DNA from: Acidobacteriota bacterium
GTDB taxonomy: Bacteria; Acidobacteriota; Thermoanaerobaculia; Thermoanaerobaculales; Sulfomarinibacteraceae
Length of the DNA: 35,920 nucleotides
Direction of reading: 5' to 3'
Assembly (NCBI GenBank): GCA_015493585.1
Contig: WGCW01000043.1
Location: 1-35,920, forward strand
In this document: one piece after another, positions 10,181 to 19,099 of the stretch
How the letters are laid out: each line of letters begins with the position of its first letter
How positions within the stretch are numbered: position 1 is the stretch's first letter
Made by a program: the position numbers and the translations under genes
The notes under the pieces: generated by a model
The model's database searches: none
What the model was told of the DNA's origin: nothing
The model's input: the letters and a program-made list of their open reading frames with translations, nothing else

Positions 10181-10652
10181 ATCTGGGCGTGGGTGGGGCT
10201 CTACTACGCCTTGCACCGGACGCGCCCACCCAAGACCGTCACGATCGCTCCAGGACGAACATCTGATCCGCGCTCCTGACGTTTTCAGCGAAAAACTTTC
10301 TTGCGCTGGCGGGGAAAAAGTCACGGCAGCGACACGCTGATATTCAACACTGTCCCCATCTCCTGAAGATCCATCGGGAGAATCTCACCGCGGAGGGCGC
10401 AGAGATTCACAGAGAGAAAAGGAGCGCACAGGCACAAGGCGGGACAGAGACGGTCTGATAGCCGGCCGGTCGCGCGGGTTTCTCCGCGTGGTTTCGCCGT
10501 TTCACCCGCTTTCCGGCGCAAACCCGCAATTCCGGCTGTCTCTTGGGGTGAAGCCGAACCTGACGCCTTGAGATCTCTCGATCCTCATTGGCTTTTCCGG
10601 CAGCGCAACAACCTCCAGGTAGACATGTCGAGCACGCGATGGGGTTATAGGG

Positions 10653-10658
10653 TATACT
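10653..10658 (+). promoter_or_regulatory. Candidate -10 box (TATACT) for the tRNA-Gln/prs transcript
   Basis: 'GGGTATACTGT' ends 10 bp upstream of the mature tRNA 5' end. No convincing -35 seen. Confidence 0.4.
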
Positions 10659-10668
10659 GTCGCGCGCT

Positions 10669-10743
10669 TGGGGCGTCGGCAAGCGGTAAGCCACCGGTCT
10701 TTGGAACCGGCATTCGCAGGTTCGAATCCTGCCGCCCCAGCCA
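10669..10743 (+). tRNA. tRNA-Gln (anticodon UUG), CCA encoded
   Basis: Acceptor TGGGGCG/CGCCCCA, anticodon stem CCGGT-CTTTGGA-ACCGG (loop gives TTG), T-arm GCAGGTTCGAATCCTGC, discriminator G + CCA. Confidence 0.96.
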
Positions 10744-10758
10744 AAGAGTAGGAAGGAC

Positions 10759-11706
10759 ATGCTGAAGGAACACCCGCTCATCGTCTTTTCAGGCCGGAAT
10801 AACCCGGCGCTCAGCTCGGCGATCTGCGATTACTTGCAGATTGAGATGGGGAAGATCCGCCTTGGAAGTTTTTCCGATGGAGAGATTTCCTGTCAGATCC
10901 AGCAGAACGTACGGGGATCAGATGTCTTCATTGTGCAGTCGACCGGGAGACCGACCAACGAGTCGTTGATGGAGCTGCTCGTGATGCTCGATGCGTTCCG
11001 GCGGGCGTCACCGACGCGGGTCACTGCCGTTGTTCCCTACTTTGGATACGCACGGCAGGACCGGAAGGATAAGCCGCGCGTGCCGATCACGGCCAAGCTC
11101 GTTGCCAATCTCATCACGACAGCGGGTGCCAATCGGCTGTTGGCGATGGATTTGCACGCGTCTCAGATTCAGGGGTTCTTCGACATTCCGGTCGATCACC
11201 TCTACGCCGCGCCAGTTTTGATCGACGCGATTCGGAGGCACGAGCTCGAACGCTTGATGCTGGTCGCGCCGGACGCCGGTGGCGTCGAACGGGCGCGTGC
11301 TTTCGCCAAACGGCTCAAGGCCGACCTGGCCATCATGGACAAGCGTAGGCCTGAAGCCAATCGTGCGGAGATCATGAACGTGATCGGCGATGTCGAGGGC
11401 CGGGACTGTGTGATCGTCGACGATATCATCGACACAGCGGGAACTTTGGTCAAGACGGTCGAAGCGCTGATGGACCGCGGCGCACGGAGTGTGTACGCCG
11501 CAGGTGTCCATGCCGTCTTGTCTGGACCTGCCGTCGAACGAATTGAAAATAGCACGGTACAACAGGTCATGGTGACCGATACACTCTCGTTGCAACCCGA
11601 CGCGGCGGCCTGCTCGAAGATCGAGCAGCTTTCTGTGGCGGTTCTGCTGGGGGAAGCCATCCGGCGTATCCATGAGGGGGCGTCGGTCTCAAGCCTGTTC
11701 GTGTAA
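10759..11706 (+). CDS. prs: Ribose-phosphate pyrophosphokinase
   Basis: 'VPYFGYARQDRKDKPRVPITAKLVANLI', 'MDLHASQIQGFFDIPVDHLYA', 'VIVDDIIDTAGTLVK'. Confidence 0.97.
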   Translation: MLKEHPLIVFSGRNNPALSSAICDYLQIEMGKIRLGSFSDGEISCQIQQNVRGSDVFIVQSTGRPTNESLMELLVMLDAFRRASPTRVTAVVPYFGYARQDRKDKPRVPITAKLVANLITTAGANRLLAMDLHASQIQGFFDIPVDHLYAAPVLIDAIRRHELERLMLVAPDAGGVERARAFAKRLKADLAIMDKRRPEANRAEIMNVIGDVEGRDCVIVDDIIDTAGTLVKTVEALMDRGARSVYAAGVHAVLSGPAVERIENSTVQQVMVTDTLSLQPDAAACSKIEQLSVAVLLGEAIRRIHEGASVSSLFV

Positions 11707-11723
11707 AGATCCGGAGGAAAAGA

Positions 11724-12416
11724 ATGACTGAAACTGACAAGGATATCGTGATCACCGTTGAACGCCGGGAGGGTCTCGGCAAGGAAGCGGTCCGGAAGCT
11801 GCGTCAGGTTGGGAAAATCCCTGGCGTTGTGTACGGTGGCGGCAAGGAACCATTTTCGATTGCTGTTGACCGTCATGCGGTTCAGGAGCTTCTCAAACAA
11901 AAAGCGGGTGAGAATACGATCTTTCTTCTCAAGCTCAAGGGCGCGAAGCAACAGCGGCGCGCGATGATCCGTGAGATCCAGATCGATCCTATGACGAGGG
12001 ATTTTATCCACATCGATTTTATCCGCGTGACACGTGGCCAGAAACTGACGGTCTCCGTGCCGGTCGAGCTGGTGGGCGACTGCGCCGGTGTGCGCCACGG
12101 TGGGGTGCTGGATTTCTCGACTCGTGAAATCGAGATGGAGGTCTTGCCGCGGGAGCTGCCGGAGAAGATCACGGTCGATATCAGCGAGCTCGATATGGAT
12201 CAGAACATCACGGTCGAAGATCTGGCCGACCTGATGCCGAAGAGCGCCCGGGTTCGTGAAGATCCGGGCCGTGTGGTCGTGACGATCGCAGCGCCTCGTG
12301 CGGCCGCCGTGGAGGAAGAGGAGGCCGCAGAGGGTGGCGAGGCCCCAGAACTGGTCATCACGGAGCGTGCTGAGCCCGAGGTCATCGGAGGTAAGGGCAA
12401 GGAGGAGTCGGAGTAG
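11724..12416 (+). CDS. rplY: 50S ribosomal protein L25/general stress protein Ctc
   Basis: 'GKEAVRKLRQVGKIPGVVYGGG', 'HIDFIRV...VSVPVELVGDCAGVRHGGVLD', acidic C-terminal extension. Lies between prs and pth. Confidence 0.95.
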   Translation: MTETDKDIVITVERREGLGKEAVRKLRQVGKIPGVVYGGGKEPFSIAVDRHAVQELLKQKAGENTIFLLKLKGAKQQRRAMIREIQIDPMTRDFIHIDFIRVTRGQKLTVSVPVELVGDCAGVRHGGVLDFSTREIEMEVLPRELPEKITVDISELDMDQNITVEDLADLMPKSARVREDPGRVVVTIAAPRAAAVEEEEAAEGGEAPELVITERAEPEVIGGKGKEESE

Positions 12417-12432
12417 ATCCGGCGCCGGGTGC

Positions 12433-13023
12433 ATGGCGATCGAGCTCGTCGTCGGACTGGGGAATCCTGGGAAGGAGTACCAGACAACGAGACACAACAT
12501 CGGGTTTCGGATCGTAGATGCAGTGGCGGAGCGGCTCAGGGCCGGCCGGTGGGAACGTCGCTTCCTCAGCGATGTTGCGTCTACGGGCCGCGGACGGCGG
12601 GTCTGGCTTGCCAAGCCCAGGACCTACATGAATCGCTCTGGTTCGGCCATCGCCGAGTTGATCTCGGGTCTTGGCATTCGCCTCGGCGAAGCTCTGGTCG
12701 TTGTTGACGACGTTGATCTGCCGCTCGGCCGCATCAGGATCCGGCCGTCCGGAGGCCCAGGGACGCACAACGGTCTGCGCGACATCGTTGCGGCCGTCGG
12801 TACCGGGTTCCCGAGGCTCCGGGCCGGTGTCGGCCGTGAAGGTGGTACCAAAACCGATCTGGCAGACTTTGTTCTTTCGCCGTTTGAAGACGATGAGAGC
12901 ATGGCGGCTGAGGCGCTCGTGAAGCGGGCCGCTGAGGCGGTGACCGTGAGCGTTTTCGAAGGGTTGGAGCGGGCGATGAACCGTTTCAACCAAACACCCT
13001 TGTTTCAACAACCGGAGGAGTAA
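12433..13023 (+). CDS. pth: Peptidyl-tRNA hydrolase
   Basis: In-frame ATG at 12433: '[35 protein letters not shown]', '[15 protein letters not shown]', '[21 protein letters not shown]'. Confidence 0.96.
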   Translation: MAIELVVGLGNPGKEYQTTRHNIGFRIVDAVAERLRAGRWERRFLSDVASTGRGRRVWLAKPRTYMNRSGSAIAELISGLGIRLGEALVVVDDVDLPLGRIRIRPSGGPGTHNGLRDIVAAVGTGFPRLRAGVGREGGTKTDLADFVLSPFEDDESMAAEALVKRAAEAVTVSVFEGLERAMNRFNQTPLFQQPEE

Positions 13024-13037
13024 AGGAGGAGGAGACG

Positions 13038-15089
13038 ATGGAGATCACCTATCTGATGTACTGGTTCCCAGCGGCCGGCGTTCTGGCGTTGCTCTACGCC
13101 CTGTGGAAAGCGGGTTGGGTCAACAAACAGGACGTCGGGACGGAGCATATGGCGGAGATCGGGGGGCACATCCGGGAAGGTGCCATGGCGTTTCTCGGGC
13201 GTGAATACCGTGTCATTGCCATTTTCGTTGTGTGCGTCGCCATTCTGTTGCTGATCGGATACAAGGGCAACATGAAGCTCGTAGCGCTGTCCTTTGTGCT
13301 GGGTGCCACCTGCTCGGCGCTGGCAGGCTACTTCGGCATGCGAGTTGCAACCGCGGCTAACTTCCGGACAACGCAGGGATGCCGCACATCATTGGTCTCC
13401 GGGCTCAAAGTCGCCTTCAGTGGCGGGACCGTCATGGGGATGAGCGTTGTCGGCCTGGCCGTTCTGGGTCTCAGCGTTCTGATGATCATCTACACCCGTG
13501 CGTTTGGATTCACGGTGCCCGATCTCAACGGTATGGTTCTTCCCATCATCACGGGCTTTTCCCTCGGCGCATCGTCGATCGCCCTCTTTGCCCGTGTCGG
13601 TGGCGGTATCTACACGAAGGCCGCTGATGTCGGAGCGGATCTCGTAGGTAAGGTCGAAGCTGGCATTCCGGAAGACGATCCGCGCAACCCGGCTACCATT
13701 GCTGACAACGTCGGTGACAATGTGGGCGATGTTGCTGGCATGGGTGCCGATCTCTTCGAGTCGTATGTCGGGGCGATCGTTGGCGCAATGGTCATTGGGG
13801 GGGCGATGAAGTCGGTCAATCTCGTGGTGCTGCCCCTGTTGATCGCATCCGTCGGCATCGTCGTTTCTATTCTCGGGACCTTCGCGGTCAAGGCCTCCGA
13901 AGGTGGCAACCCGCAGGCCGCGCTCAACCGCGGGACTTTCGGGGCTGGCATCCTGATGACGATTCTGACCTGGCCGATCCTGCACTGGGCCGTTCCGACG
14001 CCGGTTGAGCATGCAGGCCGGTCGATCAGCGCCACAGGTATTTTCATCGCCACGATCGTTGGCCTGGCGGCGGGCATCGCCATCGGACTGATTACTGAGT
14101 ACTACACGGCCGAGTCGAAGTCTCAAGCTCGTTCCATTTCCAAGGCTTCTGAAACGGGTGCCGCGACCAACATCATCACTGGGCTTGCGGTAGGCATGCA
14201 GTCAACAGCGTTGCCACTGATCACCATCGCGATCGCCATCGTGCTGTCATACCGCTTTGCCGGGCTGTACGGTATCGCGGTGGCGGCGCTGGGAATGCTC
14301 GCGACGACTGGGATTCAGCTCGCCGTTGATGCGTACGGACCGGTGGCCGACAATGCCGGTGGTATCGCTGAGATGAGCGAGCTCCCGAAGGAAGTTCGTG
14401 CAAGGACCGACAAGCTCGACGCGGTTGGTAACACCACGGCCGCCATCGGCAAGGGGTTCGCAATCGGATCGGCGGCGTTGACAGCTCTGGCGCTCTTTTC
14501 CGCATTCTCACAGACCGCAAAGATTGGGGCGCTCGACATCACCAATCCAAAGGTGATGGCCGGGCTCTTCATCGGGGCGATGATGCCGTTCTTATTTACC
14601 TCAATGGCGATGAAAGCCGTCGGTGCTGCGGCGTTCGACATGATTGAAGAGGTCAGGCGCCAGTTCCGCGAGATCACAGGACTGATGGAAGGAAAGGCTA
14701 AAGCTGATTTCGCGCGGTGCGTCGATATCTCCACGGCCGCGGCGATCAAACGAATGATCGTTCCTGGTTTGATGGCTGTGCTGACACCAGTTGCATTTGG
14801 CTTCTACGACAAGTACATGCTGGGCGGGCTTCTTGTCGGTGTGACCGTGTCCGGTGTGTGTATGGCGATCTTCATGTCCAATGCGGGCGGCGCCTGGGAC
14901 AACGCCAAGAAATACATCGAGTCTGGTGCGTTCGGCGGCAAGGGTTCCGAGCCGCACAAGGCAGCGGTTGTTGGCGACACGGTCGGCGATCCGTTCAAGG
15001 ACACCGCAGGCCCGTCGCTCAACATTCTGATCAAGCTGATGTCGGTCGTAGCCCTGGTGATCGCACCACTCATCGCCAATCTGCACTGA
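13038..15089 (+). CDS. hppA: Membrane-bound ion-translocating pyrophosphatase
   Basis: '[49 protein letters not shown]', '[21 protein letters not shown]'. RBS AAAGGAGGAGG. Confidence 0.97.
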   Translation: MEITYLMYWFPAAGVLALLYALWKAGWVNKQDVGTEHMAEIGGHIREGAMAFLGREYRVIAIFVVCVAILLLIGYKGNMKLVALSFVLGATCSALAGYFGMRVATAANFRTTQGCRTSLVSGLKVAFSGGTVMGMSVVGLAVLGLSVLMIIYTRAFGFTVPDLNGMVLPIITGFSLGASSIALFARVGGGIYTKAADVGADLVGKVEAGIPEDDPRNPATIADNVGDNVGDVAGMGADLFESYVGAIVGAMVIGGAMKSVNLVVLPLLIASVGIVVSILGTFAVKASEGGNPQAALNRGTFGAGILMTILTWPILHWAVPTPVEHAGRSISATGIFIATIVGLAAGIAIGLITEYYTAESKSQARSISKASETGAATNIITGLAVGMQSTALPLITIAIAIVLSYRFAGLYGIAVAALGMLATTGIQLAVDAYGPVADNAGGIAEMSELPKEVRARTDKLDAVGNTTAAIGKGFAIGSAALTALALFSAFSQTAKIGALDITNPKVMAGLFIGAMMPFLFTSMAMKAVGAAAFDMIEEVRRQFREITGLMEGKAKADFARCVDISTAAAIKRMIVPGLMAVLTPVAFGFYDKYMLGGLLVGVTVSGVCMAIFMSNAGGAWDNAKKYIESGAFGGKGSEPHKAAVVGDTVGDPFKDTAGPSLNILIKLMSVVALVIAPLIANLH

Positions 15090-15111
15090 TATCTCAGTGA
15101 ATACGTACATC

Positions 15112-15140
15112 GAGGCCGGCCTTCGGGCCGGCCTCTTGCT
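15112..15140 (+). terminator. Intrinsic terminator after hppA
   Basis: GAGGCCGGCC-TTCG-GGCCGGCCTC (10-bp perfect stem, UUCG tetraloop) followed by TTGCTTTC. Confidence 0.8.
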
Positions 15141-15240
15141 TTCCCGGCTTGGCTTGGAGGCGCCGGCAAGGATGGCGCGGCGTTGTCGTGACCCGCGTGC
15201 GGGGTTGTGCGAGAGGGAAGGGGGACCTACCCTGGCTGGC

Positions 15241-16227
15241 ATGGCGATTGACGAGATCCTTTCTGGGTTGTTCCGCATCGAGGTTCCACTGCTGCATTCT
15301 CCGCTCAAGTCGATCAATAGCTGGGTTGTGCCTGGCGGGGCGAGGACCCTGATCATCGATACGGGGATGAATCGGCCGGAGTGTGAAGATGCCTTGCGTT
15401 CCGGGCTCGACGAGCTGCATGTCGATCTTGGCCAGGCAGACCTGTTCATCACGCATTTGCACGCAGACCACATCGGTCTCGTTTCGGCGTTGAAAAGGCC
15501 GGGAACGCGGGTTCTGCTTGGGAGACACGAGGCGTCGATCCTCGAAGGATGGACCGGGCCGGAACAGTTTTTTACCTACATCGAAACGGAGGGGGCGAAG
15601 CTCGGGTTTCCGCCTGACGAGCTCGAACAGGCGAAGCAACGGCATCCCGGGATCAAGTACAGCCCCCGTACGTATCCAAAGTTCGTGCACGTCGACGAGG
15701 GCGACGAGATCCGCGCCGGCACATACGCTTTCCGGGCGATCGAGACACCGGGACATACTCCAGGGCACATGTGCCTGTGGGATGCGGCCAGGAAGCTCCT
15801 GATCTCGGGGGATCACATTCTTGGCGACATCACCCCAAATATCACGTCCTGGCCCGAGCTCGACGACGCCCTGGGCTCATACCTTCGAAGTCTGGCAAAG
15901 GTCGCCCGGCTCAATGCGCGCATCGCGCTCCCAGGTCACCGTTCCGTCATCCGTGATGTCGCGAGCAGGATCCGGGAGCTTGAGAACCACCATCACATGC
16001 GGCTCGAAGAGGTGCTTTCTCTCGTTGATGATCACCCACGGAGCACCTACGAGATCGCCTCGATGATGACGTGGGATATTGATCTCGATCGCTGGGAGGA
16101 TTACCCGGTGGCCCAAAAATGGTTTGCAACCGGGGAAGCTTCGAGTCACCTGGAGCATCTGCGCGTGCTCGGAAAGATCGTGTACGACAGGCCCGGTGGA
16201 GGCTGGCGTTTGGCCGGGCCACGGTAG
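15241..16227 (+). CDS. MBL-fold metallo-hydrolase with C-terminal winged-helix-like region
   Basis: ATG at 15241 (the listed 15097 start would include the terminator hairpin). 'ITHLHADHIG', 'ETPGHTPGHMCLWD', 'LISGDHIL', 'ALPGHRSVI'. Confidence 0.88.
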   Translation: MAIDEILSGLFRIEVPLLHSPLKSINSWVVPGGARTLIIDTGMNRPECEDALRSGLDELHVDLGQADLFITHLHADHIGLVSALKRPGTRVLLGRHEASILEGWTGPEQFFTYIETEGAKLGFPPDELEQAKQRHPGIKYSPRTYPKFVHVDEGDEIRAGTYAFRAIETPGHTPGHMCLWDAARKLLISGDHILGDITPNITSWPELDDALGSYLRSLAKVARLNARIALPGHRSVIRDVASRIRELENHHHMRLEEVLSLVDDHPRSTYEIASMMTWDIDLDRWEDYPVAQKWFATGEASSHLEHLRVLGKIVYDRPGGGWRLAGPR

Positions 16228-16263
16228 GCGGATCGCGGTATCATCGAGGCAGAGGGGGAGAAG

Positions 16264-17034
16264 ATGATGGATTTCACGGAAGGTTTCGGGCTGCAAGGAA
16301 AGGTTGCTCTCGTGACCGGGGCGAGCCGTGGCATTGGTGAGGCGATTGCACGGGCGTTCGCGGCGCACGGCGTGACGGTCGTTCTGGCCTCGAGAAAGAT
16401 GGAGGGGCTCGAAAGGGTCAAGAATGCGATCGTTTCCGCCGGCGGGCGGGCGATCACTGCTGTGTGCAACACAGGCAAACCCGATCAGATCACCGAGGTC
16501 TTCCAGAGGATCTCGGATGAGCTCGGCCGTATCGATATCCTCGTCAACAATGCGGCGACAAACCCCTTTGCCGGCAACGCCGTCGATGTGCCGGAGTGGG
16601 CGTTCGACAAGACTGTGGCCGTCAATATGAAGGGATATTTCATCGCCTCGCAGCACGCCGCGCGCATGATGATTGAACAGGGCTCCGGGGTGATCATCAA
16701 CATCGCGTCGGTGGCAGCTCTCGAGGCGCTTCCGATGCAGACGGTCTATTCGATGACGAAGGCCGCCGTGCTGGCGATGACCCGTGGGCTGGCGCGCGAG
16801 CTCGGTCCCCATGGCATCCGGGTCAATGCGATCGCTCCCGGTGTCGTCAAGACCCATTTCTCGCAGTTCCTTGCGGACACGCCGGAGATTGCTCAGCCTC
16901 TCCTTGACGCGACGGCGTTGAAGCGGTTCGCGGAACCTGACGAGATTGCAGGCGCTGCGCTCTTCCTGGCTTCGGACATGTCAAGCTATACAACAGGAAC
17001 CGTCGTTGTATGCGACGGCGGAGCGCTCGCGTAG
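16264..17034 (+). CDS. SDR family NAD(P)-dependent oxidoreductase
   Basis: 'GKVALVTGASRGIGEAIARAFAAHG', 'DILVNNAATNP', 'YSMTKAAVLAMTRGLARELGPHGIRVNAIAPG'. Confidence 0.94.
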   Translation: MMDFTEGFGLQGKVALVTGASRGIGEAIARAFAAHGVTVVLASRKMEGLERVKNAIVSAGGRAITAVCNTGKPDQITEVFQRISDELGRIDILVNNAATNPFAGNAVDVPEWAFDKTVAVNMKGYFIASQHAARMMIEQGSGVIINIASVAALEALPMQTVYSMTKAAVLAMTRGLARELGPHGIRVNAIAPGVVKTHFSQFLADTPEIAQPLLDATALKRFAEPDEIAGAALFLASDMSSYTTGTVVVCDGGALA

Positions 17035-17111
17035 CGAAGAGGTTCGCGCTTTCTCCCAAAGGGCACACGCCGCGGAGGGGGAAGGTATTGCTTGATCAAA
17101 ACCTCAGGAAA

Positions 17112-17144
17112 GAATCTTGATTCTGAATTCAGAACTGATATTCT
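17112..17144 (+). promoter_or_regulatory. Palindromic operator candidate overlapping a -35/-10 pair upstream of the TetR gene
   Basis: TTCTGAATTCAGAA perfect palindrome at 17121-17134, with GAAT (17112-17115) and ATTC (17140-17143) placed symmetrically around the same centre. TTGATT (17117-17122)-16 bp-TATTCT (17139-17144) resembles a sigma70 promoter. Confidence 0.55.
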
Positions 17145-17165
17145 AACAACCGTGAGGCGTGCTGG

Positions 17166-17774
17166 ATGACGACGCGCCGGGCCCGTGAACGGGAGCTGCG
17201 GCGGCAGGTGATCCTTGAGGCTGCGGAACGGATCTTTGGGAGCCGTCCGTACCACGAAGCGACGATGCAGGCGATCGCGGCGGCATCGGAGCTCGGGATG
17301 CAGGGCCTCTACGATCAATTTCCCTCGAAACAAGCGTTGTACGAGGAGGTCATCGTGGTCCGGGCGCGCGGGTACCAGCGGCGGATGGATCAGGCGCTGG
17401 CCGGGCTCGATGAGCCGGTGGAACAGCTCGCGGCGATCGCGCGTGTGCGCGCGGAGCTCTTCGCCGAAGCGCCGGCCTTTCTTCCCGTTTTTCTGGCCGA
17501 GAAGATTCGCCTCGAATGGGAGACGGGATCACGGATGAGCCGCCGGATCCGGCGGGTGATGCGGGAAGAGAGAGCAAGGCTGCTGAGCATCGTTGAGGAT
17601 GGCATCTCCAGGGGGATGCTGCGTGAGGAAGACGCGGGGTTTCTCGCCAATCTCTTTACAGACGCTGTCACGGCCTCCTTGCACCTCTTCAAAAAACATC
17701 CGGAGGAGGGGATCAAAGCATGTACCGACCGGGCGATGCAGGCTTTTCTCAACGGTGCCGCAGCCTCGTCTTAA
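17166..17774 (+). CDS. TetR/AcrR family transcriptional regulator
   Basis: N-terminal HTH: 'RELRRQVILEAAERIFGSRPYHEATMQAIAAASELGMQGLYDQFPSKQALYEEVI'. Confidence 0.92.
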   Translation: MTTRRARERELRRQVILEAAERIFGSRPYHEATMQAIAAASELGMQGLYDQFPSKQALYEEVIVVRARGYQRRMDQALAGLDEPVEQLAAIARVRAELFAEAPAFLPVFLAEKIRLEWETGSRMSRRIRRVMREERARLLSIVEDGISRGMLREEDAGFLANLFTDAVTASLHLFKKHPEEGIKACTDRAMQAFLNGAAASS

Positions 17775-19099
17775 TGGCGCTCCTGCTTGCGGGAACGGCT
17801 CTGGCAGGGCAGGTGCACCCGGCGCAGGCGGCTGGTGGAGGGACGGTGACACTCTCACAAGCTCTGAAGGCCGTCGTCTCGAGCTCTCATGCTGCGAAGG
17901 TCGCGAAGCTCGATGCGGCTGAGGCTCGTTCCCGTACCCGGGCCGTCCGTTCACGTGAGCTCCCCTCGGTCGGGCTGACCGGCGGGTTCGTGGATCGGGA
18001 CAGTGAGCTGGTCGCCGTTTTCGGCCCGTTCACTGCGCCATTGGGCGGTGATACCTACTGGCAGTACCAGGTGACGGCTACATATCTCCTCTGGGACGGA
18101 GGTGTCCGGCGATCGTCGATTGAGGCCTCACGTGCTGGGGAACGTGTTGCCGAAAGGGCCGGGGCGGCAGCGGTGACGCGGACAGAGATCGAAGGGCTTG
18201 ATGCCTTTCTGCGGGCGGTGGGGGCCCGCGCACGAGGCCAGGCCGTTGCGAAGAGGATTGATGCGGTCAAGGCACATCTGGCCGAGGTGAAGGATCTCTT
18301 CTCCCAGGGCATGGTCGCGCGGAACGATCTGCTTGAAACGCAGGTACGACTGCGCCAGGTTGAGGATGAAAGCTCGGCCGCAGGGGATGACGAGTCCGTG
18401 GCGACACGGACGTTGGCACGTTTGATGGGACGGGATCCGTCCCGGCACCTCCAGTTACCCGGATCGCTCGGGCTTCCGCCTCCGCTGCGATGGACGAAAA
18501 AACAGCTTCTCGAAGCGGCCATCAAGGAGAGCCCGGAGATCCGGGTCGTTGAGGCCCGGCTGGAGGCGGCGGAGAAGCGTGCCGAGGTCAGCCGTCGTGA
18601 CGGGATGCCGCAGGTCTTGACCGAGTTCTCGCACACGTACGAAGAGAATCCGTACCTGCTCTATCCAAACGCCAACGTGCTGTTCCTCGGGGTTCGATGG
18701 AACGTTTTTGATGGTGGGGCACGGGCTGCAAAAAGACGGATGGCGGGCTTGGAAACGGCGAAGGCGCGCCAGGACATGATCGAGGCAAAGCGGCGGGTGC
18801 GCAATCAGCTCGATGCCGCCTACCGTGCCTACCGGAGAGCATTGCGGGAGGCTCGAACCGCCGCGCAGAACGTCGCGTCAGCCGAAGAAAATTTGCGGAT
18901 CGAGGAGGATCAGTACAAGGTGGGGATGGTCCGGACGACGGACGTGCTCGATGCCGAGGCGCTGCTTGCGGCTAGCCGTTTCGAGCTCATCGCTCGCCAC
19001 GAGAGCGCCTACGCGAGGCAGGGACGCCTGCTGCTCTTGGCAGGACGTGATCTGGCGGCTTTCTACCGGGGTGGGAAGGGTGAGGAGGAAGGGTTATGA
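17720..19099 (+). CDS. TolC family outer membrane efflux protein
   Basis: 'TVTLSQALKAVVSSSHAAKVAKLDAAEARSRTRAVRSRELPSVGLTGG', periplasmic coiled-coil repeats, 'LRIEEDQYKVGMVRTTDVLDAEALLAASRFELI'. Start uncertain: 17720 gives a better signal-peptide n-region; 17774 overlaps the TetR TAA as TAATG. Confidence 0.9.
   Translation: MYRPGDAGFSQRCRSLVLMALLLAGTALAGQVHPAQAAGGGTVTLSQALKAVVSSSHAAKVAKLDAAEARSRTRAVRSRELPSVGLTGGFVDRDSELVAVFGPFTAPLGGDTYWQYQVTATYLLWDGGVRRSSIEASRAGERVAERAGAAAVTRTEIEGLDAFLRAVGARARGQAVAKRIDAVKAHLAEVKDLFSQGMVARNDLLETQVRLRQVEDESSAAGDDESVATRTLARLMGRDPSRHLQLPGSLGLPPPLRWTKKQLLEAAIKESPEIRVVEARLEAAEKRAEVSRRDGMPQVLTEFSHTYEENPYLLYPNANVLFLGVRWNVFDGGARAAKRRMAGLETAKARQDMIEAKRRVRNQLDAAYRAYRRALREARTAAQNVASAEENLRIEEDQYKVGMVRTTDVLDAEALLAASRFELIARHESAYARQGRLLLLAGRDLAAFYRGGKGEEEGL

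Noticed and set aside
10058-10324. Small ORFs (e.g. 'RCAFGAPLRMT...') in the spoVG-tRNA spacer
   Set aside because: They translate the interspersed repeat in several frames; typical spurious repeat ORFs.
15097-15240. Extended N-terminus of the MBL hydrolase ORF
   Set aside because: It would translate through the hppA terminator hairpin. ATG at 15241 fits the MBL domain start.
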